In this document: positions 25,144 to 36,993 of the stretch, piece by piece | Layout: each line of letters begins with the position of its first letter | Position numbering within the stretch: the stretch's first letter is position 1 | Origin: Bog-473 sp963766995 | Lineage (GTDB): Bacteria; Actinomycetota; Acidimicrobiia; Acidimicrobiales; RAAP-2 | Assembly (NCBI GenBank): GCA_963766995.1 | Contig: CAVYCE010000003.1 | Coordinates: forward strand, 1,559,747-1,623,746 | DNA length: 64,000 nucleotides | Direction: 5' to 3' | Notes under the pieces: model-generated | Told to the model about the DNA's origin: nothing | Database searches by the model: none | What the model saw: only the letters and a program-made list of their open reading frames with translations | Translations under genes and position numbers: made by a program

Positions 25144-27606
25144 GTGGCGCCCAATGCTGTGTCCCGATCGCCTGTGCCCATGCCAGGCTCGGCGGCGGCG
25201 TTGATCCCGGAGCGGAAGCGCTATCGGCTGAAGAACCTATTATTGGGACCGCCACTGGTCACCGAGCAGCTCAGCTCTGAGCGCCTCGGCCGACCCAGCG
25301 CCCTGGGCGTATTGGCGCCGGACTGCATTTCGTCGTCGGCCTACGGCACCGAGGAGATGCTCACGCAGCTGGTGCCGTACGTGGGCCTGGCCGCGTTCAC
25401 CCTGGTCGTTCCCATCACGCTGGCCATTTTGGGCGTGCTGTTCTTCGTCACGCTGTCATATCTCGAGGTCATCCAGCTCTACACCAAGGCTGGCGGTTCC
25501 TATGTTGTGGCCCGAGACAACTTCGGCCCGAAGATCGCCCAGATTGCCGCGGTGGCGTTGCTGATCGACTACACCGTGACGGTCGCCGTCCAGACGTCAG
25601 CTGGCACGGCCGCTCTTTCCAGCGCCATTCCGGCACTGGCGCACACCGGCCCCACCGTGGGCATCACGGTGGGCATTGTGCTCTTGCTGCTCTACGGCAA
25701 CCTGCGGGGAATTAAGGAAGCTGGGAAGTTCTTCGCCTTCCCTACCTATTTCTTCATTCTCTCGTTGGGCTCGGTCGTCGTGATCGGCATCATCCGCGGG
25801 GTGCTGGGTCAGCTCCATCACATTCCCCTCCCGCCCAAAAACGAGATATATGGCGGTCATTTCGGACACCCGGGCAGCGGATGGCTGATGGGATTGGCTT
25901 TTATTTCACTGCTTCGTTCCTTCGCCAACGGTGGATCATCGCTGACTGGACTCGAGGCCATCTCGAACGGAGTGTCGAGCTTTCGCAAGCCCGAGGCCAA
26001 GCACGCGCGCCAGACGCTGGTGATCATGAGCTCAGTGCTGGCCTTCTTGGTGCTCGGCGTCACCATCCTGGCCCGATGGACGCATGCCGTACCCTTCGCC
26101 ATCGGCTCCCCGACGGTGGTCTCGCAAGAGGTCAAGGCCGTATTTGGGGCCGGACCCTTCGGACACGCCCTCTTCCTCCTGGTGCAGCTGGCCACTGTGC
26201 TCGTCCTCTATACGGGCGGGAACACGAGCTTCAACGGCTTCCCCTACCTGGCCAGCTTCGTGGCCGGGGACCGATTCCTGCCGCGGCAGCTCACCCGTCG
26301 AGGTCACCGTCTGGCTTTCTCTAACGGCATCCTCGTACTGACCGCCGTGGCCATCGTGCTGATCCTGGCCACCAAGGCAGAGGTCGATGGGCTGGTACCC
26401 CTCTATGCCCTGGGCGTCTTCACCGGGTTCACCATGGCCGGGTCGGGAATGGTGAAGCACCATCTCACCCATCGTGGGGCGCATTGGCGGCGCAGCGTGA
26501 TGGTCAATGGGTTTTCGGCCTTCCTGGCCCTCAGCGTCGTCCTGATTTTCGCCGTGGCCAAGTTCAAGGAGGGCGCGTGGGTCATCGTGGTCCTCGGCCC
26601 GCTGCTCTATATCGCCCTGATTCGCCTACACCGGCAATACGAACGCGAGTCAGTGCTGCTCGAGACTGGAGCGGTGCAGGCATCGGAGGCGCCGATTTTG
26701 CGGCGCCATGTCGTCGTTGTACTGGTCGACCGGTTGGATATGGCCACCGCCCGGGCCATCCAGTACGCCCGCACGCTGACGCCTGATGACCTGCGCGCCG
26801 TGCATTTCGACATTGACTCCAAGGATGCGCGTGAGTTGGAAGAGGAATGGGGCCGGCTCGGACTAGCGCGTCTGCCGCTCGACATCATCGAGTGCCCCGA
26901 CCGGCGACTGGGGCGTGCTGCCATTGAGCTCGTCGTCGATGCCACGTTGGACGGTGACACCGAATGCACCGTCTTGTTACCCCGGCGCGGGTATCGACGG
27001 GTGTGGCAACGCTTCCTGCACGACCGAACGGCCGACAAGATCGCCGCCGTGCTGAGCCAGGTTCCTCACGTCAGCGCCACCATCATTCCGTACAACCTGC
27101 CAGGCCGGTTCGGTGAGCGAGTCCGCGATTACGGCCAGCTCGTGCAGCGCTCCCGGTTGCGCAGCAATGCCACAGAGAACCAGGACTCGAGTGGCGAGAG
27201 CGGGTCCATCGATGCTGAGGGCCGCACCGGAGTGGATCACGCCCCCAAGGGAAAAGAAGGTCAACGACGGGTGGCCGCTACCCTCCAGGCCGACGACGAC
27301 CTGGCTCGACGGGCCGGGGTGACGACGCCCATCTCCCAGATCGAACCACGGCATCGGGTCAAAGTTGCAGGCCGAGTGAAGTCAGTTCGGGTCCAGCCCA
27401 AGGCAGGTACCTCCAACCTGGAGTGTGTCCTGAGCGACGGGACTGGCGGACTCCTCTTGGTCTTCCAGGGTCGGCCCAAAATTGCCGGCATCGAACCAGG
27501 GGCTCGCCTCGTGGCCGAGGGAATGGTGGGGGCCTGGGGCCGTCGTCCAGCCATGCTCAACCCGTCGTTTGAGCTGGTGTCCGGGGCTGAAGGTGGCACG
27601 TCCTAG
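25144..27606 (+). CDS. KimA-like APC-superfamily K+ transporter fused to OB-fold domain
   Basis: 820 aa in three parts. About residues 50-480: an APC-fold transporter of 12 helices starting with LAPDCISSSAYGTEEMLTQL, close to KimA/YdaO and Rv2690c. About 510-680: a cytoplasmic universal-stress-like domain (VVVLVDRLDMATARAIQYA), as in KimA. After an acidic linker, about 725-815: an OB fold (ISQIEPRHRVKVAGRVKSV, then LVFQGR) like the nucleic-acid-binding protein that is a separate gene (Rv2694c-type) near these loci in other actinobacteria. Role: proton-coupled potassium import, by family. Divergent TrkA genes support this. Start GTG 25144 has a leaderless-type box. Confidence 0.82.
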   Translation: MAPNAVSRSPVPMPGSAAALIPERKRYRLKNLLLGPPLVTEQLSSERLGRPSALGVLAPDCISSSAYGTEEMLTQLVPYVGLAAFTLVVPITLAILGVLFFVTLSYLEVIQLYTKAGGSYVVARDNFGPKIAQIAAVALLIDYTVTVAVQTSAGTAALSSAIPALAHTGPTVGITVGIVLLLLYGNLRGIKEAGKFFAFPTYFFILSLGSVVVIGIIRGVLGQLHHIPLPPKNEIYGGHFGHPGSGWLMGLAFISLLRSFANGGSSLTGLEAISNGVSSFRKPEAKHARQTLVIMSSVLAFLVLGVTILARWTHAVPFAIGSPTVVSQEVKAVFGAGPFGHALFLLVQLATVLVLYTGGNTSFNGFPYLASFVAGDRFLPRQLTRRGHRLAFSNGILVLTAVAIVLILATKAEVDGLVPLYALGVFTGFTMAGSGMVKHHLTHRGAHWRRSVMVNGFSAFLALSVVLIFAVAKFKEGAWVIVVLGPLLYIALIRLHRQYERESVLLETGAVQASEAPILRRHVVVVLVDRLDMATARAIQYARTLTPDDLRAVHFDIDSKDARELEEEWGRLGLARLPLDIIECPDRRLGRAAIELVVDATLDGDTECTVLLPRRGYRRVWQRFLHDRTADKIAAVLSQVPHVSATIIPYNLPGRFGERVRDYGQLVQRSRLRSNATENQDSSGESGSIDAEGRTGVDHAPKGKEGQRRVAATLQADDDLARRAGVTTPISQIEPRHRVKVAGRVKSVRVQPKAGTSNLECVLSDGTGGLLLVFQGRPKIAGIEPGARLVAEGMVGAWGRRPAMLNPSFELVSGAEGGTS

Positions 27607-27774
27607 GGTGTGCCGGTTTCCACGGTTCTTGCCCAGTCAGGCGCCAGTCGCTAACGTCCCCCCCGGCCCGTCGTCGGGTGTGCCGAACGTGGCGCACCTT
27701 CGACCTGGGAACTCGGTATCGACCAGCGGAGTCAATGCCGTCATGCGGACCGCAATAGAAAGGGCACACCAGGC

Positions 27775-30123
<2,349 letters not shown>

Positions 30124-30263
30124 CCTGGTCAAGCCCACACTTTCGGGGATTGGAACAATCTCCGACGAGGATGGGGTCTTGACAGGCAGGGACCGGGCCT
30201 TCAGCCTTGCGAGGACCATGCCGACGAGACCGCTGTGCCAACTGAGACCTGAATGGGCGCGTC

Positions 30264-33047
30264 ATGGGTAAAGCCCTAGTCATCGTCGAATCGCCGGCGA
30301 AGGCCAAGCGAATCAGCGCGCTGCTGGGGAGCGACTTCATTGTCGACTCCTCCATTGGCCATATTCGTGATCTCCCCCGTGGCGCCGATGAAGTGCCCGA
30401 GGCCTACAAGAAGGAGTCGTGGGCGCGACTCGGCGTAGACGTCGACAACGGCTTCAAGCCGCTGTACGTGGTGTCGTCATCGAAGAAGTCGGTGGTGGCC
30501 AATCTCAAGCGACTCATGAAGGATGCCGACGAGCTCTACCTGGCCACTGACGAAGACCGCGAAGGCGAATCCATCGCTTGGCACCTCTTGGAAGTGTTGT
30601 CACCCACCATCCCGGTCAAGCGCATGGTCTTCCACGAAATCACCCCGGCGGCCATCACGCGGGCCGTGGAGGAATGGCGCGACCTGGACCGTCACTTGGT
30701 TGACGCCCAAGAAGCCCGTCGGATACTGGATCGCCTCTACGGCTTCGAGGTGTCTCCCGTGTTGTGGCGCAAGGTCATGCCACGGCTGTCGGCCGGGCGA
30801 GTGCAGAGCGTGGCCACTCGCATGGTGGTTGAGCGCGAGCGAGCCCGTATGCGTTTCCGGTCGGCCACCTGGTGGGGCGTGGAGGGCACGTTCGCCAAGC
30901 CAGATTCCGATGTGTCAGCTCCCTTCGGCGCCACGTTGATTTCCCTGGGCGGCACCGCCGTGGCCACGGGGAAGGACTTCAACGATGACGGAGAACAAAC
31001 GAGCAAGCAACCAGTGCGCGTGCTCGGCGAAGAGGACGCCACGTCAATAGCAGCCGCACTCGGTGGCCAACCATTCACGGTAAGTGCTGTGACGGAGCGA
31101 CCCTTCCGTCGCTCGCCGGCACCGCCGTTCATGACCTCGACACTGCAGCAGGAAGCCGGGCGCAAGCTTCGGTTCAGCGCGCAGCGCGCCATGCAGGTGG
31201 CCCAACGTCTCTACGAGCAGGGTTTCATCACCTACATGCGGACAGACTCCACCACCCTGTCCAGTGAGGCGCTTGACGCGGCCCGCAGCCAAGCCCGCCA
31301 GATGTACGGCGACGCCTACGTTCCCGACGCTCCACGTACCTACGAGCGCAAGGTGAAAAACGCGCAGGAAGCCCATGAGGCCATTCGACCTGCCGGTGAG
31401 ACCTTCAGGACGCCAGATGAAGCCGGGCGTGAGCTCAATGGCGACGAGCTTCGGCTCTACGAGCTCATCTGGATGCGCACCGTGGCCTCTCAGATGAACG
31501 ATGCCACTGGGACCAGCGCCCAGGTGCGACTGGTGGCTGATGTGCCCAATGGTGCCGCACAAGGCGAGGCGGCCGAGTTCTCGGCCAGCGGTCGGATCAT
31601 CGCCTTCCCCGGTTTCTTGCGCGCCTACGTGGAAGGTGAGGACGATCCCGAAGCGGAATTGGCCGACCGCGAGGTCGTGCTGCCACCGGTGGCGGTGGGC
31701 GACGTGGTGACCGGCTCGGACTTCGAGCCCGGGTCACACACCACTCAGCCGCCGGCGCGCTTCACCGAAGCCTCCTTGGTCAAGGCCATGGAGGAACTCG
31801 GCGTCGGGCGCCCGTCCACCTATGCCAGCGTGATCGCCACCATTTTGGACCGGGGCTATGTCTGGAAGAAGGGCACCGCATTGGTGCCCAGCTTCACGGC
31901 CTTCGCCGTAGTGGGGCTCCTGGAACGCTATTTCGGCAATCTGGTCGATTACGGATTCACGGCCAGCATGGAGGACGACCTCGACGAGATCGCCGCCGGA
32001 CGTGAAGAAGCGCTGCCGTGGCTCTCGCGCTTCTACTTCGGCACCAGTTCCCCAGGCGTGACCACACCGGAAGAGAACGGCTCGGGGGCCAATGGCGGCA
32101 CTATGGGCCTGAAGGCCAGTGTGGCTGCCCACCTGAGTGAGATCGACGCCCGCGAAATCAACTCCATCCCCATCGGCATCGGCACCGACGGCGAAGCGAT
32201 TGTGGCCCGAGTTGGCCGCTACGGGCCCTATCTCCAACACGGTGATGAGCGCGCCTCGCTGCCCGACGACATGTGCCCCGATGAACTCACTGTCGAGCGA
32301 GCCGAGGAGCTTCTCGCCGCACCTTCCAATGACCGAGTGCTCGGCACCGACCCCGAAACGGGTCTGGACGTGCAGGTGAAGGCCGGCCGCTTTGGTCCCT
32401 ACGTGCAGCTGGGCGAAGTGGTCGACGGCGGCCCCAAGCCTCGGACATCGTCACTTTTCTCGAGCATGGACCAGGCCACTCTCACCTTCGAGCAGGCGTT
32501 GTCGCTGCTCCAGATTCCCCGAACCGTGGGGGCCGATCTCGAGAGCGGCGAAGACGTCGTGGCGCACAACGGGAAATTCGGTCCTTATCTCAAGAAGGGG
32601 ACCGACACTCGAAGCCTCACCGGCGAGGACCAGCTCCTGACCATCACACTGGTCGAAGCGCAGGCCCTTTTCGCTCAACCCAAACAACGGAGAGGGCGCA
32701 CCGCCGCGGCGCCGTTGCGCGAGTTGGGTCCCGACCCAGCCACCAGTCTGCCCATGGTGTTGAAGGACGGACGCTTCGGCCCCTATGTCACCGACGGCAC
32801 CACCAACGCCAGCCTGCGCAAGGGAGACGACGTCGAGTCCCTCTCGGTTGAGCGGGCGTCGGAGCTCCTGGCGGATCGCCGCGCGGCCGGACCGTCCACC
32901 CGCAAGAAGGCCACCAAGAAGGCCACGGCGGCCAAGAAGGTAGCCAAGAAGACGGTGAAGAAAACCACCAAGAAGGCCACGGCGGCCAAGAAGGCGGCTA
33001 AGAAGGCGACCGCAGCCGAGATGGCTGCACCGCACGAGCTGGACTGA
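30264..33047 (+). CDS. topA: DNA topoisomerase I
   Basis: A 927-aa type IA topoisomerase relaxing negative supercoils. TOPRIM: VIVESPAKAKRI and the DxDxE metal site TDEDREGESIAWH. The catalytic Tyr lies in FITYMRTDSTTLS near residue 320. The C-terminal region has no zinc-finger Cys sets but four Topo_C repeats (GRYGPYLQHG, GRFGPYVQLG, GKFGPYLKKG, GRFGPYVTDG), and the last 50 residues are a Lys/Ala-rich tail (repeated KKATAAKK units) like the processivity tail of mycobacterial and streptomycete TopA. It heads a topA-tmk-holB cluster. Confidence 0.97.
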   Translation: MGKALVIVESPAKAKRISALLGSDFIVDSSIGHIRDLPRGADEVPEAYKKESWARLGVDVDNGFKPLYVVSSSKKSVVANLKRLMKDADELYLATDEDREGESIAWHLLEVLSPTIPVKRMVFHEITPAAITRAVEEWRDLDRHLVDAQEARRILDRLYGFEVSPVLWRKVMPRLSAGRVQSVATRMVVERERARMRFRSATWWGVEGTFAKPDSDVSAPFGATLISLGGTAVATGKDFNDDGEQTSKQPVRVLGEEDATSIAAALGGQPFTVSAVTERPFRRSPAPPFMTSTLQQEAGRKLRFSAQRAMQVAQRLYEQGFITYMRTDSTTLSSEALDAARSQARQMYGDAYVPDAPRTYERKVKNAQEAHEAIRPAGETFRTPDEAGRELNGDELRLYELIWMRTVASQMNDATGTSAQVRLVADVPNGAAQGEAAEFSASGRIIAFPGFLRAYVEGEDDPEAELADREVVLPPVAVGDVVTGSDFEPGSHTTQPPARFTEASLVKAMEELGVGRPSTYASVIATILDRGYVWKKGTALVPSFTAFAVVGLLERYFGNLVDYGFTASMEDDLDEIAAGREEALPWLSRFYFGTSSPGVTTPEENGSGANGGTMGLKASVAAHLSEIDAREINSIPIGIGTDGEAIVARVGRYGPYLQHGDERASLPDDMCPDELTVERAEELLAAPSNDRVLGTDPETGLDVQVKAGRFGPYVQLGEVVDGGPKPRTSSLFSSMDQATLTFEQALSLLQIPRTVGADLESGEDVVAHNGKFGPYLKKGTDTRSLTGEDQLLTITLVEAQALFAQPKQRRGRTAAAPLRELGPDPATSLPMVLKDGRFGPYVTDGTTNASLRKGDDVESLSVERASELLADRRAAGPSTRKKATKKATAAKKVAKKTVKKTTKKATAAKKAAKKATAAEMAAPHELD

Positions 33048-33048
33048 C

Positions 33049-33666
33049 GTGCCGGCCCGAGGCCGTTTGATCGCCCTCGAGGGGATTGACGGCTGTGGCA
33101 AGTCCACTCAGGCTCGGGCCCTGGCCACCGCACTTGACGCTCTGCTTACCCACGAGCCCGGCGCCACTGCCCTCGGTGCCAGCCTGCGTCAGCTCCTCTT
33201 GGCGCCGGAGGCACCGGCTCTGTCGCTGCGAGCGGAAGCACTGCTGATGGCCGCCGATCGCGCGGAGCACATTGAGCAAGTGATCGAACCGGCCCTGGCA
33301 TCCGGACAGTGGGTGGTGACCGATCGCTTCACCGGTTCGACCCTGGCGTATCAGGGGGATGGGCGTGGTCTGCCTGTGGCCGAACTCACAAACATGGTCG
33401 AGTGGGCCACCAAGGGTTTGCGGGCCGACCTTTCTATCCTCATTGACGTGCCGGTGGCGGTGGCACAAGGACGTCTGGCTTCCACCGCACCTGATCGACT
33501 GGAACGGCTAGGACCGGATTTTGCCGAGCGGGTCCGCGGCGGTTTCCTGCGTCAGGTCGAAGAGGATCCAGATCATTGGTCGGTGGTCGATGGCACCACA
33601 GAGCCGTTGTCACTGGCGGCCCGTATCGTCGATGTGGTGCGACAGCGACTGGGGGCCCGGCTATGA
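33049..33666 (+). CDS. tmk: Thymidylate kinase
   Basis: A 205-aa kinase phosphorylating dTMP to dTDP. P-loop EGIDGCGKST, the DR motif TDRFTGSTLAYQG, and a LID region (STAPDRLERLG) with basic residues. GTG 33049 starts one base after the topA stop; the 3' end overlaps holB (ATGA at 33663). Typical actinobacterial order. Confidence 0.95.
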   Translation: MPARGRLIALEGIDGCGKSTQARALATALDALLTHEPGATALGASLRQLLLAPEAPALSLRAEALLMAADRAEHIEQVIEPALASGQWVVTDRFTGSTLAYQGDGRGLPVAELTNMVEWATKGLRADLSILIDVPVAVAQGRLASTAPDRLERLGPDFAERVRGGFLRQVEEDPDHWSVVDGTTEPLSLAARIVDVVRQRLGARL

Positions 33667-34745
33667 CGGGCGACCTTCCAGTCCCGGCTCTCTTCGAAGC
33701 GGTGGTGGGCCAAGAGACAGCGGTCGCCGCATTGCGCGCCGCCGCCCGCCAACCGGTGCACGCCTACCTCTTGGTCGGCGCCATGGGAAATGGCGGCTTG
33801 GCCGCCGCTCGAGGATTCGCGGCCAGCGTGCTGTGCCCCGACGGCGGCTGCGGTGTCTGCCTCACCTGCGAGCAATCGCTCGCCGGTTCGCATCCCGATC
33901 TGCACGTGGTGCACCGAAGCGGTGCGTCGCTCAGCGTTGATGACATGCGAAAGCTAGTGACGTTGGCCCAGCGCCGACCGCTCCAGGCCAAGCGGCAGGT
34001 GGCCATCGTGACCGATATCCACCTCGGTGCTCGCGCCGCACCGGCTCTGTTGAAGACCCTCGAAGAGCCGCCCGGTGACACCGTGTTCATCCTCCTCACT
34101 GATGCCATCACGCCCGACTTGGCCACTGTGGCCAGCCGCTGTGTACAGGTGGAATTCCCTCCAGTGTCCCGACTGACCCTGATTGATTGGCTCCAGAAGC
34201 GGGGTGCATCACCAGAAGTGGCCACAGTGGTGGCCGATGCCAGTGGCGGGAATACCGACCGAGCTCGGGTGATGATGGACGACGCCACGGTGGCTGAGCG
34301 GGCGGAACTGTGGTCTTCGGTGCCCGATCAACTCACCGGTTCCGGCGCGGTGGTGGCCCAGTTGGTCCGTCGCCTGCTGGAGTCGACAGACGGTGCGGTG
34401 GAACCACTCAAGGCCGCCCATGCCCAGGAGTTGGAGCGGCTGACAGACGAGGCCAAGGAAATGGGTGAGCGCGGAGTGGCCGGCCGCAAGGAAATTACCG
34501 ATCACTTCACCCGTGAGGAGCGGCGCTGGCGCGTCGATACGTTGCGGGCCGGGTTGGGAGCCATGGCCCGCACTTATGGGTCACGGGTGCGAGTCCAGAC
34601 CGGCATCAGCGGGGACCTACAAGGACGCGCCGCGGCGACTGCGGTGTCACTGATCACTGACACGGCGCGCACCCTTCCCCGCAATCCCAACGAAGGGCTC
34701 CTGCTCCAAGCGCTCCTGGTGCGGCTGGGCAGCCTCGAAATGTAA
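33663..34745 (+). CDS. holB: DNA polymerase III delta' subunit
   Basis: A 360-aa clamp-loader subunit. The Walker A position reads GAMGNGG, so it does not bind ATP, as expected of delta'. The zinc module is CPDGGCGVCLTC; the SRC motif appears as ASRCVQVEF; LKTLEEPP is the box VI-like region. ATG 33663 overlaps the tmk stop by 4 bp, giving translational coupling; the longer open frame upstream to 33576 lies inside tmk. Confidence 0.92.
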   Translation: MTGDLPVPALFEAVVGQETAVAALRAAARQPVHAYLLVGAMGNGGLAAARGFAASVLCPDGGCGVCLTCEQSLAGSHPDLHVVHRSGASLSVDDMRKLVTLAQRRPLQAKRQVAIVTDIHLGARAAPALLKTLEEPPGDTVFILLTDAITPDLATVASRCVQVEFPPVSRLTLIDWLQKRGASPEVATVVADASGGNTDRARVMMDDATVAERAELWSSVPDQLTGSGAVVAQLVRRLLESTDGAVEPLKAAHAQELERLTDEAKEMGERGVAGRKEITDHFTREERRWRVDTLRAGLGAMARTYGSRVRVQTGISGDLQGRAAATAVSLITDTARTLPRNPNEGLLLQALLVRLGSLEM

Positions 34746-34867
34746 GCAAACACCCTGTTCACAGGGTTGCACTCCCGTGTCATGTCACGGCAACCACGAA
34801 GTAACCACCGTTCCTCACACTCAAAGTGAAAGCATGCACCCCTGGGTGCGGGGAAGGCGGAGCGGCG

Positions 34868-35914
34868 ATGCTGGCGATGACATTCGCGGACTTGAGGTTC
34901 AGGTCGCGGCAATTTCTGATCTGCACCTTCGGAGTGGGGGTGATCCTGGCCCTGGCGCTGGCCCTCTCGGGCTTGGCGGCCGGGTTCCGAGCAGAAGTCA
35001 ACGGCACTGTCGGTGGCGTCGGCGCCACTTCCTGGGTGCTTTCCAAGTCAGCCAACGGTCGAGTGAGCGCCTTTGCCGTCTTCCCGGAGTTAGAGGCCTT
35101 GGTCGTACAGAACGAACCCGGAGCAGACAAAGCGGCACCGCTACTGCTGCTTCCGGTGCAAGTGGCGCATGTGGGCGGCGTGGTGACCACGGTCAACGTC
35201 ATGGGCGTGCTGCCGGGTCGGCTGGGCGATCCCACCGTGGACGCCGGTCATGGACTGCGCGGGGACTCCGATGTCGTGGTGGACAACCGGATCAAGTCCT
35301 CGGTCGGGGACACGATCGTCCTGGGTGGACACGATTTCCATGTGGTCGGGACCATTGCCAATCGGTCACTCGTCGGAGGCATCCCGATGGTGTACATGGC
35401 GCTGGGCAGCGCCCAGCGGTTGGCCACCGACGGCCAGCCTCTGATCACCGCCGTTGTTACCTCCGGTACACCCCGTCGCCTTCCCCACGGCCTGGTGTCC
35501 TTCTCGGTGGCCCAGGTTGAACAGTCAACCGTTGGTCAGCTGGGCGCGGCGGCGCAGTCGGTGGACAACACTCGATGGCTGATGTGGGCGGTGGCGGTGA
35601 TCATCGTGGGATCGAGCCTGTACGTCTCAGCCCTCGAGCGGAGACGAGACTTCGCCGTTCTCAAAGCGCTGGGTTCTTCTTCGTTCATGCTGTTCGGCAG
35701 TCTGCTGCTTGAGGCCTTGGTGGTGACGCTGGTGGCCACAGTCTTTGCCGAGTTCGTTTCCAATGTCATGAGCGGCCTGTTCTCGCAACCGGTTGACATC
35801 ACATCGAGCGCCCGTGCCACGTTGCCCATTGCCGCCGTCTTGGTCGGAATGGTGGCCAGTTTCAGCGCGCTGAGACGGGTCACGAGCGCCGATCCTGCCG
35901 GGGCCTTCGGATGA
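34868..35914 (+). CDS. ABC transporter permease, FtsX/MacB type
   Basis: A 348-aa membrane protein with one N-terminal helix (FLICTFGVGVILALALAL), a periplasmic-type domain of about 200 residues, and three C-terminal helices, the MacB/FtsX layout. SALERRRDFAVLKALGSS is the cytoplasmic coupling helix typical of this family. It overlaps the ATPase gene by 4 bp. Such systems act as mechanotransmitters or exporters of lipids, peptides or drugs; which one is unknown. Start ATG 34868, after GGCGGAG; ATG 34877 is an alternative. Confidence 0.85.
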   Translation: MLAMTFADLRFRSRQFLICTFGVGVILALALALSGLAAGFRAEVNGTVGGVGATSWVLSKSANGRVSAFAVFPELEALVVQNEPGADKAAPLLLLPVQVAHVGGVVTTVNVMGVLPGRLGDPTVDAGHGLRGDSDVVVDNRIKSSVGDTIVLGGHDFHVVGTIANRSLVGGIPMVYMALGSAQRLATDGQPLITAVVTSGTPRRLPHGLVSFSVAQVEQSTVGQLGAAAQSVDNTRWLMWAVAVIIVGSSLYVSALERRRDFAVLKALGSSSFMLFGSLLLEALVVTLVATVFAEFVSNVMSGLFSQPVDITSSARATLPIAAVLVGMVASFSALRRVTSADPAGAFG

Positions 35915-36888
35915 CCACCGGACTGGAAGTGGAAGACCTCACCGTGCAGTACGAGACGGGGGGTTACATGATCAAGCCCCTCGACGGGCTCAACTTCACC
36001 GGCGGGGACGGTGAGTTGGTGGTCCTGCTGGGACCTTCCGGGTGCGGCAAGACCACGTTGCTGTCGTGCTTGGCCGGACTACTGACGCCGACTTCGGGTC
36101 GGATCACCTTCGGGGACATCAACGTCAGCTCGTTGCAAGGCCAGGACATCACGGACTACCGCCGGCGGACGGTGGGCATGGTGTTCCAGGCTTTCAACCT
36201 GATCCCCAGCCTCACAGCGCTGGGCAACGTGATCATGCCGCTCCGTCTGGCCCACATTGGCCGAGGGCGTTCCCGAGACCGGGCCGAGATACTGCTCCAA
36301 GCGGTGGGGCTGACCGAGCGGTCGCATCATCGGCCGGCGCAGCTTTCTGGTGGTCAGCAACAGCGGGTGGCCATCGCCCGCGCGCTTGTCCATGATCCGC
36401 CACTGGTGGTGGCCGATGAGCCCACGGCTCACCTCGACCACATTCAGGTCGAGGGGATTCTGCGGCTACTGCGGGACTTGGCGGCACCGGGCCGGACGGT
36501 GGTGGTGGCCACCCACGATGACCGGGTGACCCAACTGGCTGACCGGGTAGTGGAAATGGCGCCCCACATGACCCCCGCGGTCAAAGAAACCGAGGACATC
36601 ACCATGGCGGCGGGTGAGGTCCTCTTCCGGCAGGGTGACCTGGGGAATCTCATCTACTTCGTCTCTTCCGGATCGATGGAGGTGTATCGGGAGATGGCCG
36701 ATGGCTCGACCCAATACCTGAACCGGATCTCCAGCGGCCACTACGTGGGTGAGCTCGGCCCCATCCTCAATCTGCCCCGCAGTGCCTCGGTGCGCGCACT
36801 CGAAGACACTGAGTTAATCGGGATGACAGTCGCCGCCTTCCGCAAACGCCACCCCTACGCCTTCCGACAGGAATACGAAGCACGGTAG
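35911..36888 (+). CDS. ABC ATPase fused to C-terminal cyclic-nucleotide-binding domain
   Basis: A 325-aa fusion. Residues 1-225 are a MacB/LolD-type ABC ATPase: Walker A GPSGCGKTT, Q-loop VFQAFNLIP, signature LSGGQQQR, Walker B VVADEPTAHLD, His switch ATHDD. Residues about 232-320 form a CRP-like cNMP-binding domain (GEVLFRQGDLGNLIYFVSSGS, then GHYVGELGPILNLPRSASVRA); the phosphate-binding cassette keeps GELGPIL and an Arg (R in LPRSASV). No DNA-binding domain follows. Cyclic-nucleotide control of the exporter is inferred. It is coupled to the permease gene. Confidence 0.87.
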   Translation: MTTGLEVEDLTVQYETGGYMIKPLDGLNFTGGDGELVVLLGPSGCGKTTLLSCLAGLLTPTSGRITFGDINVSSLQGQDITDYRRRTVGMVFQAFNLIPSLTALGNVIMPLRLAHIGRGRSRDRAEILLQAVGLTERSHHRPAQLSGGQQQRVAIARALVHDPPLVVADEPTAHLDHIQVEGILRLLRDLAAPGRTVVVATHDDRVTQLADRVVEMAPHMTPAVKETEDITMAAGEVLFRQGDLGNLIYFVSSGSMEVYREMADGSTQYLNRISSGHYVGELGPILNLPRSASVRALEDTELIGMTVAAFRKRHPYAFRQEYEAR

Positions 36889-36993
36889 GCCGCCTCATTC
36901 CTGATCGGGCCGGACCGCAATAGGCTGATCTCGTTCCAACCAAGCGATTGATGGAACGGACGGGCCAACGGTCGGCGATCGGGAGATGCATCC

